Assembly: GCA_008477525.1 (NCBI GenBank)
Contig: SPDT01000003.1
Location: 2,356,001 to 2,420,000, forward strand
Length of the DNA: 64,000 bases
Direction of reading: 5' to 3'
From: Hypomyces perniciosus
Taxonomy: Eukaryota; Ascomycota; Sordariomycetes; Hypocreales; Hypocreaceae
Shown one piece after another: positions 25,191 to 35,569 of the stretch. The notes below the pieces were generated by a model. The model saw only the letters and a list, made by a program, of their open reading frames with translations. It had not been told where the DNA came from and did no database searches. Both the position numbers and the translations under genes were made by a program. Every line of letters begins with the position of its first letter. The first letter of the stretch is position 1.

Positions 25191-26006
25191 ATTATAAAGT
25201 TTAGCTTTTTTATTAATATAGTTTATCGAGGGGGAATTGGCATTCCAAAACACACACACAACACACACACACACCCACACACAACGACTGGTATCGAGCG
25301 CGGGGACCGCGCTCCTGACAGAACCACGAAGCGGCGATTAAGTAATATAAGGACTAAAAGATACTGCGGATCATTTAATCATAATACTAGCAGCCAAAAG
25401 CAATTAACGGTTACCTTTATACGCCTTAGCGGCTATATTCTCACAGGTAGGGTTATATATTAAAGGGGGAAAAAGGTTATTGTTTATTAAACTAAGTCTA
25501 TCTGTATATCTTTATACTCCTATGCTTTCTTAATCTAATAGCTGTTTAAATAAGTAGCCAACCTTTCTCGGGTAAGCTAATAAGAAAAATGCGGGTGCGT
25601 TAGGCATGTCAGTTACCCCCGACAAAATAGTTATTTATTCCTGTAAAGGTATAATAGCCTACTTAATTTGCGACTATATATTATTGCCTTTAAAGGTATA
25701 GTCTTTTCAAATTTACTATTTTCCTTTTATAGTAAAAGTTTTATTATTTATTAGCTAGGTAATAACTAAGTTATAGATATATAATAGGTATAGCTTAAAT
25801 GGAAAGTATATAGTTAAGTCACCTTTATATTGTTTATTTATAGCTAAAGGAAGGAACCGTTATACTAGCTATATATATATTATATAGTTATATATATAGG
25901 ATTATAGGTAAGGTGGTATCCTAATTAAGTAAATAGTTTAGTATTAGTTGTATTTCCGGATTTGGCGTGGTTGTGATTCTGGGAGATATAGCTTAGCCTA
26001 TAACCA
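25191..26006 (-). mobile_element. Reversed gypsy-A 5' end fragment
   Basis: Segments 25,191-25,221 and 25,627-25,779 are the reverse complement of the gypsy-A leader just inside its 5' LTR (about 30,212-30,390). Segment 25,780-26,006 is a reversed, RIP-changed LTR of family A. A 405-bp inverted-repeat element sits in the leader. The rest of this gypsy copy is absent, cut on the left by the full-length Copia. Confidence 0.82.
25222..25626. mobile_element. 405-bp TIR element with 4-bp duplication (copy 1)
   Basis: The ends are TTTATCGAGGGG and CCCCCGACAAA, giving inverted repeats with ancestral TTTGTCG. The 4-bp duplication ATAG flanks it (25,218-25,221 and 25,627-25,630), confirmed by the gypsy-A leader reading across the site. 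Inside are a CA-rich tract and a GAGCGCGG/CCGCGCTC hairpin. The same element occurs at 41,169-41,573 with the duplication CTGT. It has no coding capacity, and the superfamily is not assigned. Confidence 0.85.
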
Positions 26007-26300
26007 TATTAAAGTTTATTTATTTAAATATAATATATTAAAATATAATATAAACGTAAAGTCGTTAAAAACTATTAATTAATAATATTTATTACTTAAA
26101 AGCTAAACCTTTAAATAAAATTAATAAAATATTTATTATTATAGTAAAATAAAATATATTTATTAAATAATTAATATAATATTATTTAATTCCTTTATAT
26201 TAATATTTCTTTAATATATTTATAAATTAATAGGTTAATCTATAAACAGCTATAATAAAATAATATTTATATAAATAGCGTTACTTTTTATAATTACTTA
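26007..26300. other. Extremely AT-rich boundary segment
   Basis: There are almost no G or C bases between the reversed gypsy-A LTR and gene island 1. No gene or recognisable element is seen. It may be a fully RIP-decayed relic or an AT-rich spacer. Confidence 0.5.
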
Positions 26301-26539
26301 TAGGCAAAAGCAGACGGTATTTTCTTTGTTCTTTTTATCTTCCCGAATAGCACTGGACATGTAAGAATATCGGCCTTGTTATAAGGCCTTACCGCAGCAG
26401 CTTAGCCACTGCCTAAGCAACAGCCTAATAAGACAACTAAAGTAAGATATAAGAACGCCCTCAGAGCATTCGTGGTTTGTCACTGGAGAAAGTTCCCAGC
26501 ATTTATTTAAGCTTCAACTTAGTCATATTCCCTTATCTG

Positions 26540-28049
26540 ATGTCGCTCTTCAATCGTGTCCGGAAGGCATTCCACTCCTCCGGAGATCAGGCCGATATCG
26601 ACCCACATGCCTGGGAGCTGCTGTCTTCATACTCGGCCTCCAAGCAAGGTGGCACGCAAACCGTTATCCCCAGCCCAAACATCTTCACCAACGCCTCTAT
26701 CCCCAGAGAGCCTAGGGCTGGTGATGTAGAATCCATCTTGCTCTACCCCAGCGTCAGCCACGCGGCCGTGCATTTGGCCCTGCTGGAATGCTTCCGGAAT
26801 CTGCTGAGAGGCGCCGGCTAGCTAGATGTCGAGGTTGATAACCCGCCGGCATATGAGGAGAAGCCCGGGGCCATTTCCCCGTCTGGACCGACGAGGCTCC
26901 CGGAATCTGGAAGATGGAATCTTCTGATCAAGCTGGCCATCGCTCGCTTCGCAGCCTGGTGGTCCAACATTGATCGCGTTTTCATTCACGCGTCAGCATA
27001 TGCGCACCGTGCCGGCCCCGAAGTCGCAATCCAGCTAACAAAAGACTATCTTCCTCCACTAGATGTGCTGCTCGTATGGTACGCATTTATATTGGATTCG
27101 GATGCATATCGCGCCGCGTGCTGTGCCCGCGAGGAAGACGTCCCCCAGACTCCAACAACTCTGCTTTCCGTGGCCGGCCATTCGCGACGCTATTGACATG
27201 GAGAAGATGCAATTGGAACTCCCACGAAGCGCGCAGAACCTATTCTCCACCTTGTCGGGCCAGTCTGCCGACGTTTTGACATATCTCAACGACCCGCCAG
27301 CGTACACGGATACAGACATGCTGCCGTTTGGTGTTGATCTTTTCACTGAGGTCAAAAAGCACGACAAGTTCATCGATGAGGCGCATAGTCTGCTCTGGAT
27401 ACATGCCCCTGCTCTTTGTGGATCTTTGGCGCGAGTGTCTGCGATGTACCTTGACTATCAGCTGAGCGCAGCGGCCGCCAGATCGGAGGGAGGAGATGCG
27501 CCGTTTGGTATCGATTTGCTGTGGCGGACGCATCGGCTATTTCCCAAATTATATGACCTTCTCCTTCATGAGATTCAAGACAATGCAAGGAGCGGTGACA
27601 TCAAATCACCCACGCCTCTTGAACCAGATGTGAAGGTACAAGATCCAGAAACCCGACCTAAACACTGCTCCTGCTGGACTTGCGAGCGTATTCGCGACGA
27701 TCTTCCAACATTCATCCATACATTGCCTACACATGCCATCTCATCATCTTCCACAACTTCCACGCGGGAGCAGCTTTCTTCTCTCTCATCAGACCAGCTC
27801 CATCAAGTACAAGACGATCTAGGCTTCTATAACGCTGTTGAGAATGCTCGCAGACGGGGCAAGCCTCTGCCAACTAGACCACCGACTGCGGCTGAGAAGG
27901 AAACTGAGAGAATCGGAAAGGAGAGACAGAAGAACCTTGGGTATTTACCTGGTCAGTATGAGTATATTGAGATTTTACCAGATGGTCGGCGGCAGATTCG
28001 GAAACAGACGAACGCAGCACCTTGGAAGGGTCTGTGGTGGGCTGTTTAG
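26540..28049 (+). pseudogene. GRDP/DUF1399-like gene, disrupted
   Basis: The codons read as one protein once two lesions are bridged. The frame from ATG 26,540 gives 93 residues (starting MSLFNRVRKAFHSS) to a TAG at 26,819-26,821. The same frame continues sensibly to about 27,140. A run of five C (27,142-27,146) then shifts it by +1 into the frame that ends at 28,049. The text resembles fungal glycine-rich-domain (DUF1399) proteins: a 'PPLDVLLVWYAFILDSDAYRAAC' region (split here, about 27,050-27,115), FPWPAIRDAID, NDPPAYTDTD, DLLWRTHRLFPKLYD and a CSCWTCERIRDD motif. The biochemical role of the family is unclear. TAG could derive from CAG by a CpA-to-TpA change. Sequencing error cannot be excluded for either lesion. 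Confidence 0.7.
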
Positions 28050-28337
28050 AGGTATTGTCATGTTGTGTGGATTTAGTATTTGCAAAAGTCGATTAATGTC
28101 TTTGGAACCATTGTGGAGGTTTTAAGCGGGCCTGCCCATCAGTGCGATCAACTAATACACAATTCAATTGTGATTGAGACAACTGCTATTATATCTCCGG
28201 ACTGCATCGGATTGATGTTTATTCACCTACTGAATCGAAGCCGTCCATCAGGGCTGCAGGGGGACTAATGAACCTCATCCAATGTTTATTCGCGATATCC
28301 GCACCTATTCACACTCGTATAGAAATGGCTAAACAGT
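28050..28337. other. Convergent intergenic spacer
   Basis: This 288-bp spacer lies between the 3' ends of the GRDP-like pseudogene (+) and the oxidoreductase gene (-). It presumably holds both 3' untranslated regions. No other feature is seen. Confidence 0.6.
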
Positions 28338-29530
28338 TTACTGGTAGCCAGCATCTTGTGCAATTCTGTCCAGTAGCTTATGAAGCTTCAAAGCAGCCTC
28401 GAAATCGGGATACCTGTCCTTTCCGCTCGCAAACGCCTCCAACAACCTAGCTGTGTTCAATCCTGGATATCCAACGTCCTTGACATGCTCCGGCTCATCC
28501 TCCTCCCACTCAACGGTCCTCGCCTCGTCCTCATCCTTGGCCGTCCTAATCCGCAGTGTCCGCACGCCTGAGCCCATCTGGAAGTTATGTGAATCAACAG
28601 TGAATTCAAGTTCCCCCTCTGTGCCGGAGATGACCCATCGCAGGATCTTGTTGTCCACAGCCTTGGGCGTCTTGCGGAAGGCCAAGCTGGCAACGGCACC
28701 ATTTTCGAGTACACCGTTGATGAAGACGTGGTCTGGCGCTGTCTTGCGGTACGCAGGGCCAACGACTTCCCCAGTTTTGCTGTCGATGAGCTTGATGAGA
28801 GGATGCTGGACGGCAAAGGTAGACTTGACCGTTGCGAAATCGCCCAACACGTGAATGAAGGAGTCCAAGACTAGAACTCGTGTCAGCGCATATCTATTTC
28901 TAATCTGGAAGAAAAGGGGGCGATCGCACAGTGAGCAAAAACGATGCGGTACTCATTCCCTCCGCTGTTGAAATCAAGATAAAAGGACGCCTCTGCCATC
29001 CACTCATCCAAGCGGCTATTGAGAATTGGACAAAGTGAAGCCTCCGAGCTCGTCACCTTTCCAATAGCTCCGCTGTCAACTAGTTGCTTGATCTTGGCAA
29101 TCGCGGGATCCGAACGGAGCTGTGCGCCAACAACCGTCTTCAAGTTAGCCTCCTTTGCCAACGCAGCCATCTCCTCTGCCTCTGCCGTGCTCGCGCCAAG
29201 AGGCCATTCTACAAAGACCTGCTTCTTAGCTAGAAGCGCGGGCTTCGTCGCCAGCAAATGTTTACCGACAACGATGGACACGCACACAAGGTCTACATCA
29301 GGATCATTGGCGATGTCCTCAGGGCTGCCGTAGGCTTTGACTGTGGAGGGCAGCTTGTGGTACTCGATAGAACGGCGGGCAGACTCGACCGAGGAGTTGC
29401 ACACAGCGACAAGCTCATAGTGAGGAGACGGGAGGAGGGATGCGAGGTGTGCGAGGATACCCCATGTGCCTGGACCGACGCCACCAGGAGTGGCACCGAG
29501 GCCGATGAGACCAACGCGGATAGGAGCCAT
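28338..29530 (-). CDS. Gal80-like Gfo/Idh/MocA-family oxidoreductase (one intron)
   Basis: Two exons (28,930-29,530 and 28,338-28,870) join across a 59-bp intron (28,871-28,929). The donor is GTGCGA, the acceptor TTCTAG, with a CTGAC branch-point-like string close to the acceptor. The product is 377 residues. Residues 5-24 hold the Rossmann dinucleotide motif (GLIGLGATPGGVGPGTWG). Residues 108-112 are EWPLG, the form typical of Gal80-like fungal proteins in place of the EKP of classical members. The C-terminal half fits the GFO/IDH/MocA substrate fold, with GHF-like FAHFLDSFIHVLGDF at the splice joint. I chose the ATG at 29,530 because the conserved N-terminus starts there and its context is good; an upstream in-frame ATG (29,581) adds 17 unlikely residues. 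It could be a sugar-dehydrogenase-type enzyme or a non-catalytic NAD(P)-sensing regulator. The substrate is not predictable. No lesions are seen, although dead repeats begin 155 bp upstream. Confidence 0.9.
28871..28929 (-). other. Intron of the Gal80-like gene
   Basis: This is a 59-bp GT-AG intron. Removing it turns the split codon T|TC into Phe and keeps the frame into LDSFIHVLGDF. Reading through without splicing would hit a stop. Confidence 0.88.
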
Positions 29531-29684
29531 TGTTTTCAGTAGTCGTATAAAGTTGATGTCAGTGAAGGATGTTGATAGCATGAAAACGATGAAGCTTTGG
29601 TTGGGGAGATCTCCTGGTATTTGTAATAATTCTTCTCTTCCTGTTGTATGACATCATATTATCGCATATCCACCCGGTCATATT
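29531..29684. promoter_or_regulatory. Upstream region of the Gal80-like gene, cut by an LTR
   Basis: Only about 150 bp of apparent host sequence precede the start codon before the family D LTR. The last five bases, ATATT (29,680-29,684), are the left target duplication of that element. No specific motif is claimed. Any distal promoter lies beyond the 21.5-kb insertion, at 51,141 onward. Confidence 0.5.
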
Positions 29685-29936
29685 TATTGCATAAAGCGGA
29701 TCGCATAGTCAGCACATTCATTTCACTATATGGGTTGAAAGGCACCTGAATTCCGGCTCTATTCCTCTCTCCTATCTATTATTAAAGAACAATAATATCG
29801 CATCTTTAATAGTTTCCTCGCCAGCCATTTTATAATATATCTAGAACGCGTTGCGTTCCTCCATTCTATATTATTAACTCCTCCTTAAGTTCTATATCGC
29901 AATTTCCTTCATTTCTATTTTATCCGCACTATCCGA
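29685..29936 (+). mobile_element. Element D 5' LTR
   Basis: It aligns with 50,869-51,140 over its whole length, including AAAGCGGATCGCATAGTCAG and TTCACTATA strings. It lacks a short segment (AACAGAGTTTTCCATCTCG) present in the right LTR. The exact inner end is uncertain by two bases. Confidence 0.85.
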
Positions 29937-29986
29937 TTGTCAGGAGACCGGAAGCTCTGGGGCTCTCGTAATGTTATATGGGCCGG

Positions 29987-30211
29987 TGTCACAGGCTAGG
30001 CCATGTCTCCCGGAATCACGACTACGCCGAATCCGGAAATACAACCAATACTAGACCGCTTACCTAATTAAGAAACCACCTCGGCCACAACCCTATACGC
30101 ACAACTATATAACATATATATAGCTAGTACAGAGCCTCTTTCCTTAGCTATAGATAGATAATACAGAAGTGCCTTAACTGTATGCTTTCCAGTTAAGCTA
30201 CACCCGTTATA
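29987..30211 (+). mobile_element. Gypsy A 5' LTR
   Basis: This 225-bp LTR starts TGTCACAGG and is lightly RIP-changed. The last bases CCGTTATA replace CCGTTACA of the solo copy at 3,206-3,431. Confidence 0.93.
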
Positions 30212-31217
30212 TATTTATAGCTCAGCTACTACCTAGCCAGTAAATAACAGAACTCTTACTGTAAAAGGAAAATAGCGAATTTCAGAGACTAAGCCCTTAA
30301 GGGCGATAATATACAGTCGCGGATCAAGCAAGCTGTTCTACCTTTACAGGAATAAATAGCTGCATTAATAAGAAAGCTGGACTCTATAGCACCAGCGACT
30401 TAAGGGCTAAATAGCCAGGAAAACAAGATATTATTCTTTCCGCAACCTAAGTAAAAACCCGTGTAAGCCGCAACTATAAAGCCTGCATTAACCTCTATAA
30501 TAAAGTGTGGCGGAGCGCGGCACAGCTATATGGAGCATAGAGAGATGGGAAACGAAGCTTGATTCTATGAAAGAGAATATGCCGTAGTGGCCTCGCTATA
30601 TATACATATAGCTAACACAAAGAAGAAGCTGTATACAGGCGCTTACAGCGCCTGCATAGTCTAACACATCGCTTACGCGATATGTATATTAGCTCGTATC
30701 TGCTGATAAAGCAGATAAGAGCTCCCTAGCGCCGGCAAGCGGTGGGGCCCCGGCCTACTTAACCTAATACACCCCCCAGTTAATAAAGCTATTCCTAATG
30801 CCTCATTGACTGCTACTCTAGCCTATCTATGGTGTTGTGACTGACTGGCCGCGCTCCTAAAGCCTCTTTTGCTTAGTCAGAAGCTCCTTATTATGAACAC
30901 GTATCGATATTCTATTGTAGAGGTGAAAGGAATGTAAGCGCCGTAGCTATTGTTGTTCTGTGACAATAGGAAGTTGAATAATAAAGCTCTTAAGCAGGTG
31001 AATCGGTCCTGAACAGCTAGAATAGGTATATTAGCTGCCCCCCTGGCCCTTATTCCTCGCTCTTCTTCTTCAGTCATCAACATCATCATCATCAACATCA
31101 ACAACAACATTAACAGCAATATAGCCCCCGCTGTAAATATCACGCTTCCGACTGATTCCCTTTGCGCTGCGTGTTTATTAGCTGACAGCGAAATCGCAAA
31201 AGAAGAATACCTCGTCG
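30212..31217 (+). promoter_or_regulatory. Gypsy A leader with stem-loop cluster
   Basis: This 1-kb leader keeps many CpA sites. Three stem-loops follow each other closely: CAGGCGC-TTACA-GCGCCTG (30,636-30,654), ACATCGC-TTAC-GCGATATGT with a two-base bulge (30,666-30,685), and a 14-bp arm pair with one mismatch and loop GATAA (30,691-30,723). A CAT/CAA-rich tract lies at about 31,073-31,110, before the gag-like frame. The leader's first 180 bp recur, reversed, at 25,191-25,779. Roles such as packaging, dimerisation or translation control are guesses. Confidence 0.6.
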
Positions 31218-31301
31218 GTGAAGCGTGGTCGTGGTCGCCCCCTGAAGGTGGCTCGTCGCGGCGTTGGTCGCTCGGCTGGCCGAGCGGCCACGCCTGTTGC
31301 T

Positions 31302-31333
<32 letters not shown>

Positions 31334-31628
31334 GCCGGCTCCTGCTCCTGCGCCGGCTGGTCCCGGCCGGTCCAGGCGTGCTGCGGCTGTTACCGCTCTT
31401 AACGTGCGCTTAGCTGCTGTTCATAAAGCATGCCTCGCTGCTAAGGCAGCTTTATCTTTATCTTCGTCAGCTCCTCCTCCTACTGCTGCCATCCCGGCCC
31501 CTGCCCCCATTGCTGTTGCTGCTGCTCTTTCTGCTGCTCTTGCCACTGCCCCTGCTACTGTGCTGTTATCCCCTCTTTATAAGGGTTATCTAAAGTCGGC
31601 AATCGCTAGTAAAGGAGACTTCTCTTAG
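31218..31628 (+). pseudogene. AT-hook/Ala-Pro-rich gag-like ORF, copy 2
   Basis: The frame of 136 codons begins with Lys-Arg-Gly-Arg-Gly-Arg-Pro, an AT-hook-like motif. An Ala-Pro dipeptide repeat (coded at about 31,285-31,365), an Arg/Ala-rich segment and a second Ala/Pro tract follow. The frame runs on past TAG 31,626-31,628 with TAG/TAA in place of probable Gln codons, ending in an Asn run and a 'KAFRE' stretch near 31,960-32,020. It is therefore a 5' remnant of a longer protein. Its place after the gypsy-A leader suggests gag. The AT-hook could bind DNA but is only a short basic motif. The Ala-Pro repeat is longer than in copy 1. Confidence 0.45.
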
Positions 31629-31639
31629 TGTATTTCCAT

Positions 31640-34600
31640 CGCCTACTCTCGGCAGTGCGCTACTTACTTTAATAGTAATTATTAATATGCCCGTTAGTAA
31701 GCTTTTCCTTAACTTGCCTGTATTGCTTTATTTAATTATATACTTTATAGTTATTTAATGCTTACACTAATTATATACTAGCTTTTTCGAGCTGTAAGTA
31801 AAGAGGATAACTAGGTAAATATACTCTCTTTTTTTTATATACTTATAAGCTTATATAATTAAATAGCAACCTAATGCAAAAAGGCATTATACTTTTAATT
31901 TAACCTATTAAAGGAGGAGAACTTAGTTTACCTTAAAGAGGCTGCTACTTTAGGCAGCAGCAATAATAATAATAACGCCTTTCGCGCATAGGCGCGCAAA
32001 GGCTAGAAAGCTTTTAGAGAATAGTTATTGCAGTAATAGAATACGCCTTTTATAGTATATAGCCTATAAGCTAGAATTAACTAGTTTTTTATATTTTTAT
32101 ATATTTTATTCTAGTAACTGTATATCTGTTAAGTTTAATAGTGCTTTAAAGTGCTTAAAGCGCTACTATAGTAAAGCTTTAGTAAGCCTATTAGTAGGTA
32201 TAAGGTTAATAGAAAGATTAAAAACTGTAAATAATCTTTTCTAGTATTCCTATTAAAGCTATATATTCTATATATTAATATAACGCAAGTAAATATTAAT
32301 TTATATACTCTTTTTAATTATAAGGCATATAGTTAATTAATTATTACAGTTAATATTTTAGTTAACGCTAGGCTTGAATTTTATCTTTTAAAAAAGGCAA
32401 TATAAACCTATAGCCTCTTTCGCTATTTAAGTAAAGGTAAACAGTTTAGCTTTTATTGTAAATATACTGACAGTGCTTTAGCGTATTATATTCTATAGGA
32501 TAAGGCTTAAGAAAAGCGTAATAAGATACCTTTAAAATAATCTTTAAGTATTTATATTATTAGCGAAAAAAGTATTACTTAAAGCAGTTAAAACCTATAT
32601 TTCCCTGCGCCCTTTATATTAAAAAGCTAGAAAATACTATATATACAGATAGCGGATTAGCTGGTTAACTACTTTAAAGTGCTCTTTACTAGGGTTAGTT
32701 AGAAACCATAATAAAGCTAAGGCGCTATAAGCTATATTAGGCTTTATTATAATAGCTATATAGAGCATTAATCTTACTTTCTTTTAATATATCTTAATAG
32801 TTGCTTTTAAAGCTTGCGATATACTCTTTTAAAGCTTTATAATAGGTATTAAAATTATAGGAAACTATATTCCTTTATTAAGCTTAAATTATTTTACAAT
32901 TTTCTTAAAATAGGTTTTATAAGAAAGGTATATCCTATACTTTATATAAATACAGGTAATTTTAATCTTTAAGAACTACTATATATCTCTTTTATTATAA
33001 AGCTTATACTTTACTTTTAAAGCGTTTAGAAGTTTAATATAAAGAGCTTTATTATTATAATAATATATAATTAAGATATTATCTATATAGAATATAATAA
33101 AGATTTTTTAAGCTTTATTATAAAAGAAATAAGGCTTTTTAAAGTTTAAGATTAACCTTTATTACTTTAAGGTTAAAGATAGTTTATTAAACTATAGCTT
33201 TAGCGAGTCTTTTAAGCTATATAAGGCTTTCGCGAGCTTTAAATAGATATTTGGCTGCTTAAAACCTTTAAAGAGTTTATATATAACTAGTTTCGAGTTT
33301 TTATCCTTTAAAATATTAAGAAAAGTATTCTTAATATTATACTGCTTTAACTTAAAGTTAAATCTTACTATAAAAGTAATAAATATATAGAAAGAATACA
33401 CTATTAATATAGCTATATATATACTCTTTATAGTAAAGCGCTTTTATAAATCCCTATAGATTATAAAATAAACTTTATAGTATTTTATATTTCTATTTTA
33501 ATTAAATTTATAAGTAAAAACCTAATATACTAGTAGTAGCTTTATTATCGCTTTTAAATATAATATCTTTTACTAGGTTCCTTTTATATATAGAGAATTA
33601 ATTTTATTGCGCGCAGTTTACTTAAATTTATCTTTAAATAGGTGTTTTATAAACTCTTTTTAATCTTTTAGTAATTTCATTAAATCCTCCCAGTAAATAA
33701 TTAGTTTATTAAAAGCTATACTTTTCTAAAAGGAAGATTTATAGTCTATTACTATATTAAAAATAATAAATATTATTTCTATACTTTTTAATTTATTACT
33801 TATTAGCTTTTATTAATTAAGCAGCAGTTAATATAATATTAAACTAAAAAGCCTAGTAATTATTAAGTATATATTAGGCTTATTATCTTTAAAAGTAATG
33901 CTTAAGGTGCGCGTTTTAGTTTTATATATTAAGAGGTATTTATTAGCCTTTTTCGCGGGTTATTTCCTTTAAAGTTTTAAGCTCCTGCAAGTATTAGCTA
34001 CTGCTCTGCTACTTAAAGGATTACTAGCTGGCATTTTTTTAAAGGTTTACTCTTTTTTTACAGAAATAGGCAAGTCTTTTATATACTAATCTGCTTTTAA
34101 CTTTAGCGGACTATCCTTTTTTATTAGGTTATATACTCCTAATATATAAGGCTATTCTTTTACTATATCCCTCTTTACAGAAAGGGGTAAGTCGCTTATT
34201 AAAGTATTGCCTAAGGTTCCTATTAGCGTACCGGTATTATCTATAAAGATTAACTATTTTAAAGTAGCCTTTAGTATTTAAAGACTAAAAGGTCTTTTTA
34301 AGTATATTAATAGTTTACTTAAAGCGTTTATTAAACTATTTCTAATACTCTATACCTTTACTACCTTTAAAGGTATACTCTCTTTTTTTATATTACCTAT
34401 AAAGGTATTCTTTACTGCAGGAATATATATAAAGAAGAGTTTAAATTCTAGCTTATCTTCTTTAACTTTATTAAACAGCTTATTTAACTTAGCTATAGAC
34501 AGTTTATCCGCAATCTCTTTATTACTATTAAAGAAGCTAGTTTTATTAAACTATATATTCTTTATAATAATTACCTTTACTAAGCAGGGTAATTAAATGC

Positions 34601-34990
34601 AATATATATTATTTACAGTATAGCTAATAAAATATTTAATTAGCCTTTTAGGCTTAGTTTTAAATTCTTTCTTTTTCTGGCCAGCCTTGCAGTCTTTATT
34701 AAGTATATAGGCGCAGCAGCTATATATATAAAGACTGCTTTAATCTGGCTGTAGGTCTGCGGAAGGCTCCTTTATTGGAAAGAGTATAAAGTTGCGGAAC
34801 TATTGCTTTAATTTATTAATAGGTAATATTATATTAAGGCTGCGTATAGGACTTATATTAATTATATGCGCTGCAGCTTTTGCGCTTTTAGGCTATAAGT
34901 CGGTTAAGAGACTTGCAGTTTTAAGTATTTTAATCGACTTATTTGTAACTTCCTGTCCTGCCTATTCCAAAGCGCTATTTAGCTTATATA
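31640..34990 (-). pseudogene. RIP-decayed Copia pol remnant, copy 2
   Basis: On the minus strand, 33,401-33,192 is an open stretch with clear Copia RT features: LKQYNIKNTFLN, a GFKQP string and LAKALYSLKDSLK. The catalytic box at 33,077-33,088 reads YIDN. The RT-RNase H linker near 32,790-32,660 carries IIIKPNIAYSALALLWFLTN. It lies antisense inside gypsy A and breaks off at 34,990 against a Copia-E LTR, so the integrase seen in copy 1 is missing. The left limit with the gag-like frame is not resolved. Confidence 0.8.
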
Positions 34991-35569
34991 TATTAAAATA
35001 ACGAGGTTATACTGAACCTCATTTATATGTAGCTTCTAGGAAGCTGTATATAATGCAGTAATAAGGAAACGACTAAGAGTCTAATTGGGTTAATAATGGA
35101 TAAACAATTGAATTGTAACTAAACTAATAGCTAGAAAGCTATAGAATATCTAGTGTATATGCGGCTGTTGTAGAAGTGATTGTAGAACAATGCTTTGTCT
35201 TCTATAATAGTCCTCTGACTAGATAATAGGAATGCGGCGGCAGAATTAGGTTTATGGCCCCATTCCTATTTTCCGCAAAATTTATTTATATAGGAAATCA
35301 TCCAAATCGACTCACGGCCATACAAACAGGAAACCATTTTGGTTAGATTTTTCATAATAGCTATTGTGGCCATTGTATTGAGTCTAGGGTAGGCGGGGCA
35401 GCTGGTCCTAGCTCAATTGTTATCATTAAAGATAACAGAAATTTCCTGACTTATACCGAAGTTCCTCCAGAACTCAGTCCTAGCATCGGGCCTAATTCCG
35501 GGTCTAGCCGGAATAGGAAGGTTACCTAAATACACTAAAATCCTTACTTTTTAGCCCTCCTTTTTAACA
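34991..35569 (-). mobile_element. Copia-E LTR (E8)
   Basis: This is a 579-bp reversed family E LTR with moderate RIP load. The flanks are ATATA (left) and GTAAA (right), not a duplication. The left side is Copia remnant and the right side is gypsy-A pol, so it sits at a rearranged junction and is not a simple solo insertion. Confidence 0.88.

Noticed and set aside
27240..27588. Minus-strand ORFs opposite the GRDP-like gene
   Set aside because: They are shadows of the plus-strand frame, which carries family-like motifs.
31218..31628. AT-hook ORF as a host chromatin protein gene
   Set aside because: It lies between LTRs of a full element, recurs in a second repeat copy and is broken by stops. 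It is better explained as retroelement coding DNA.
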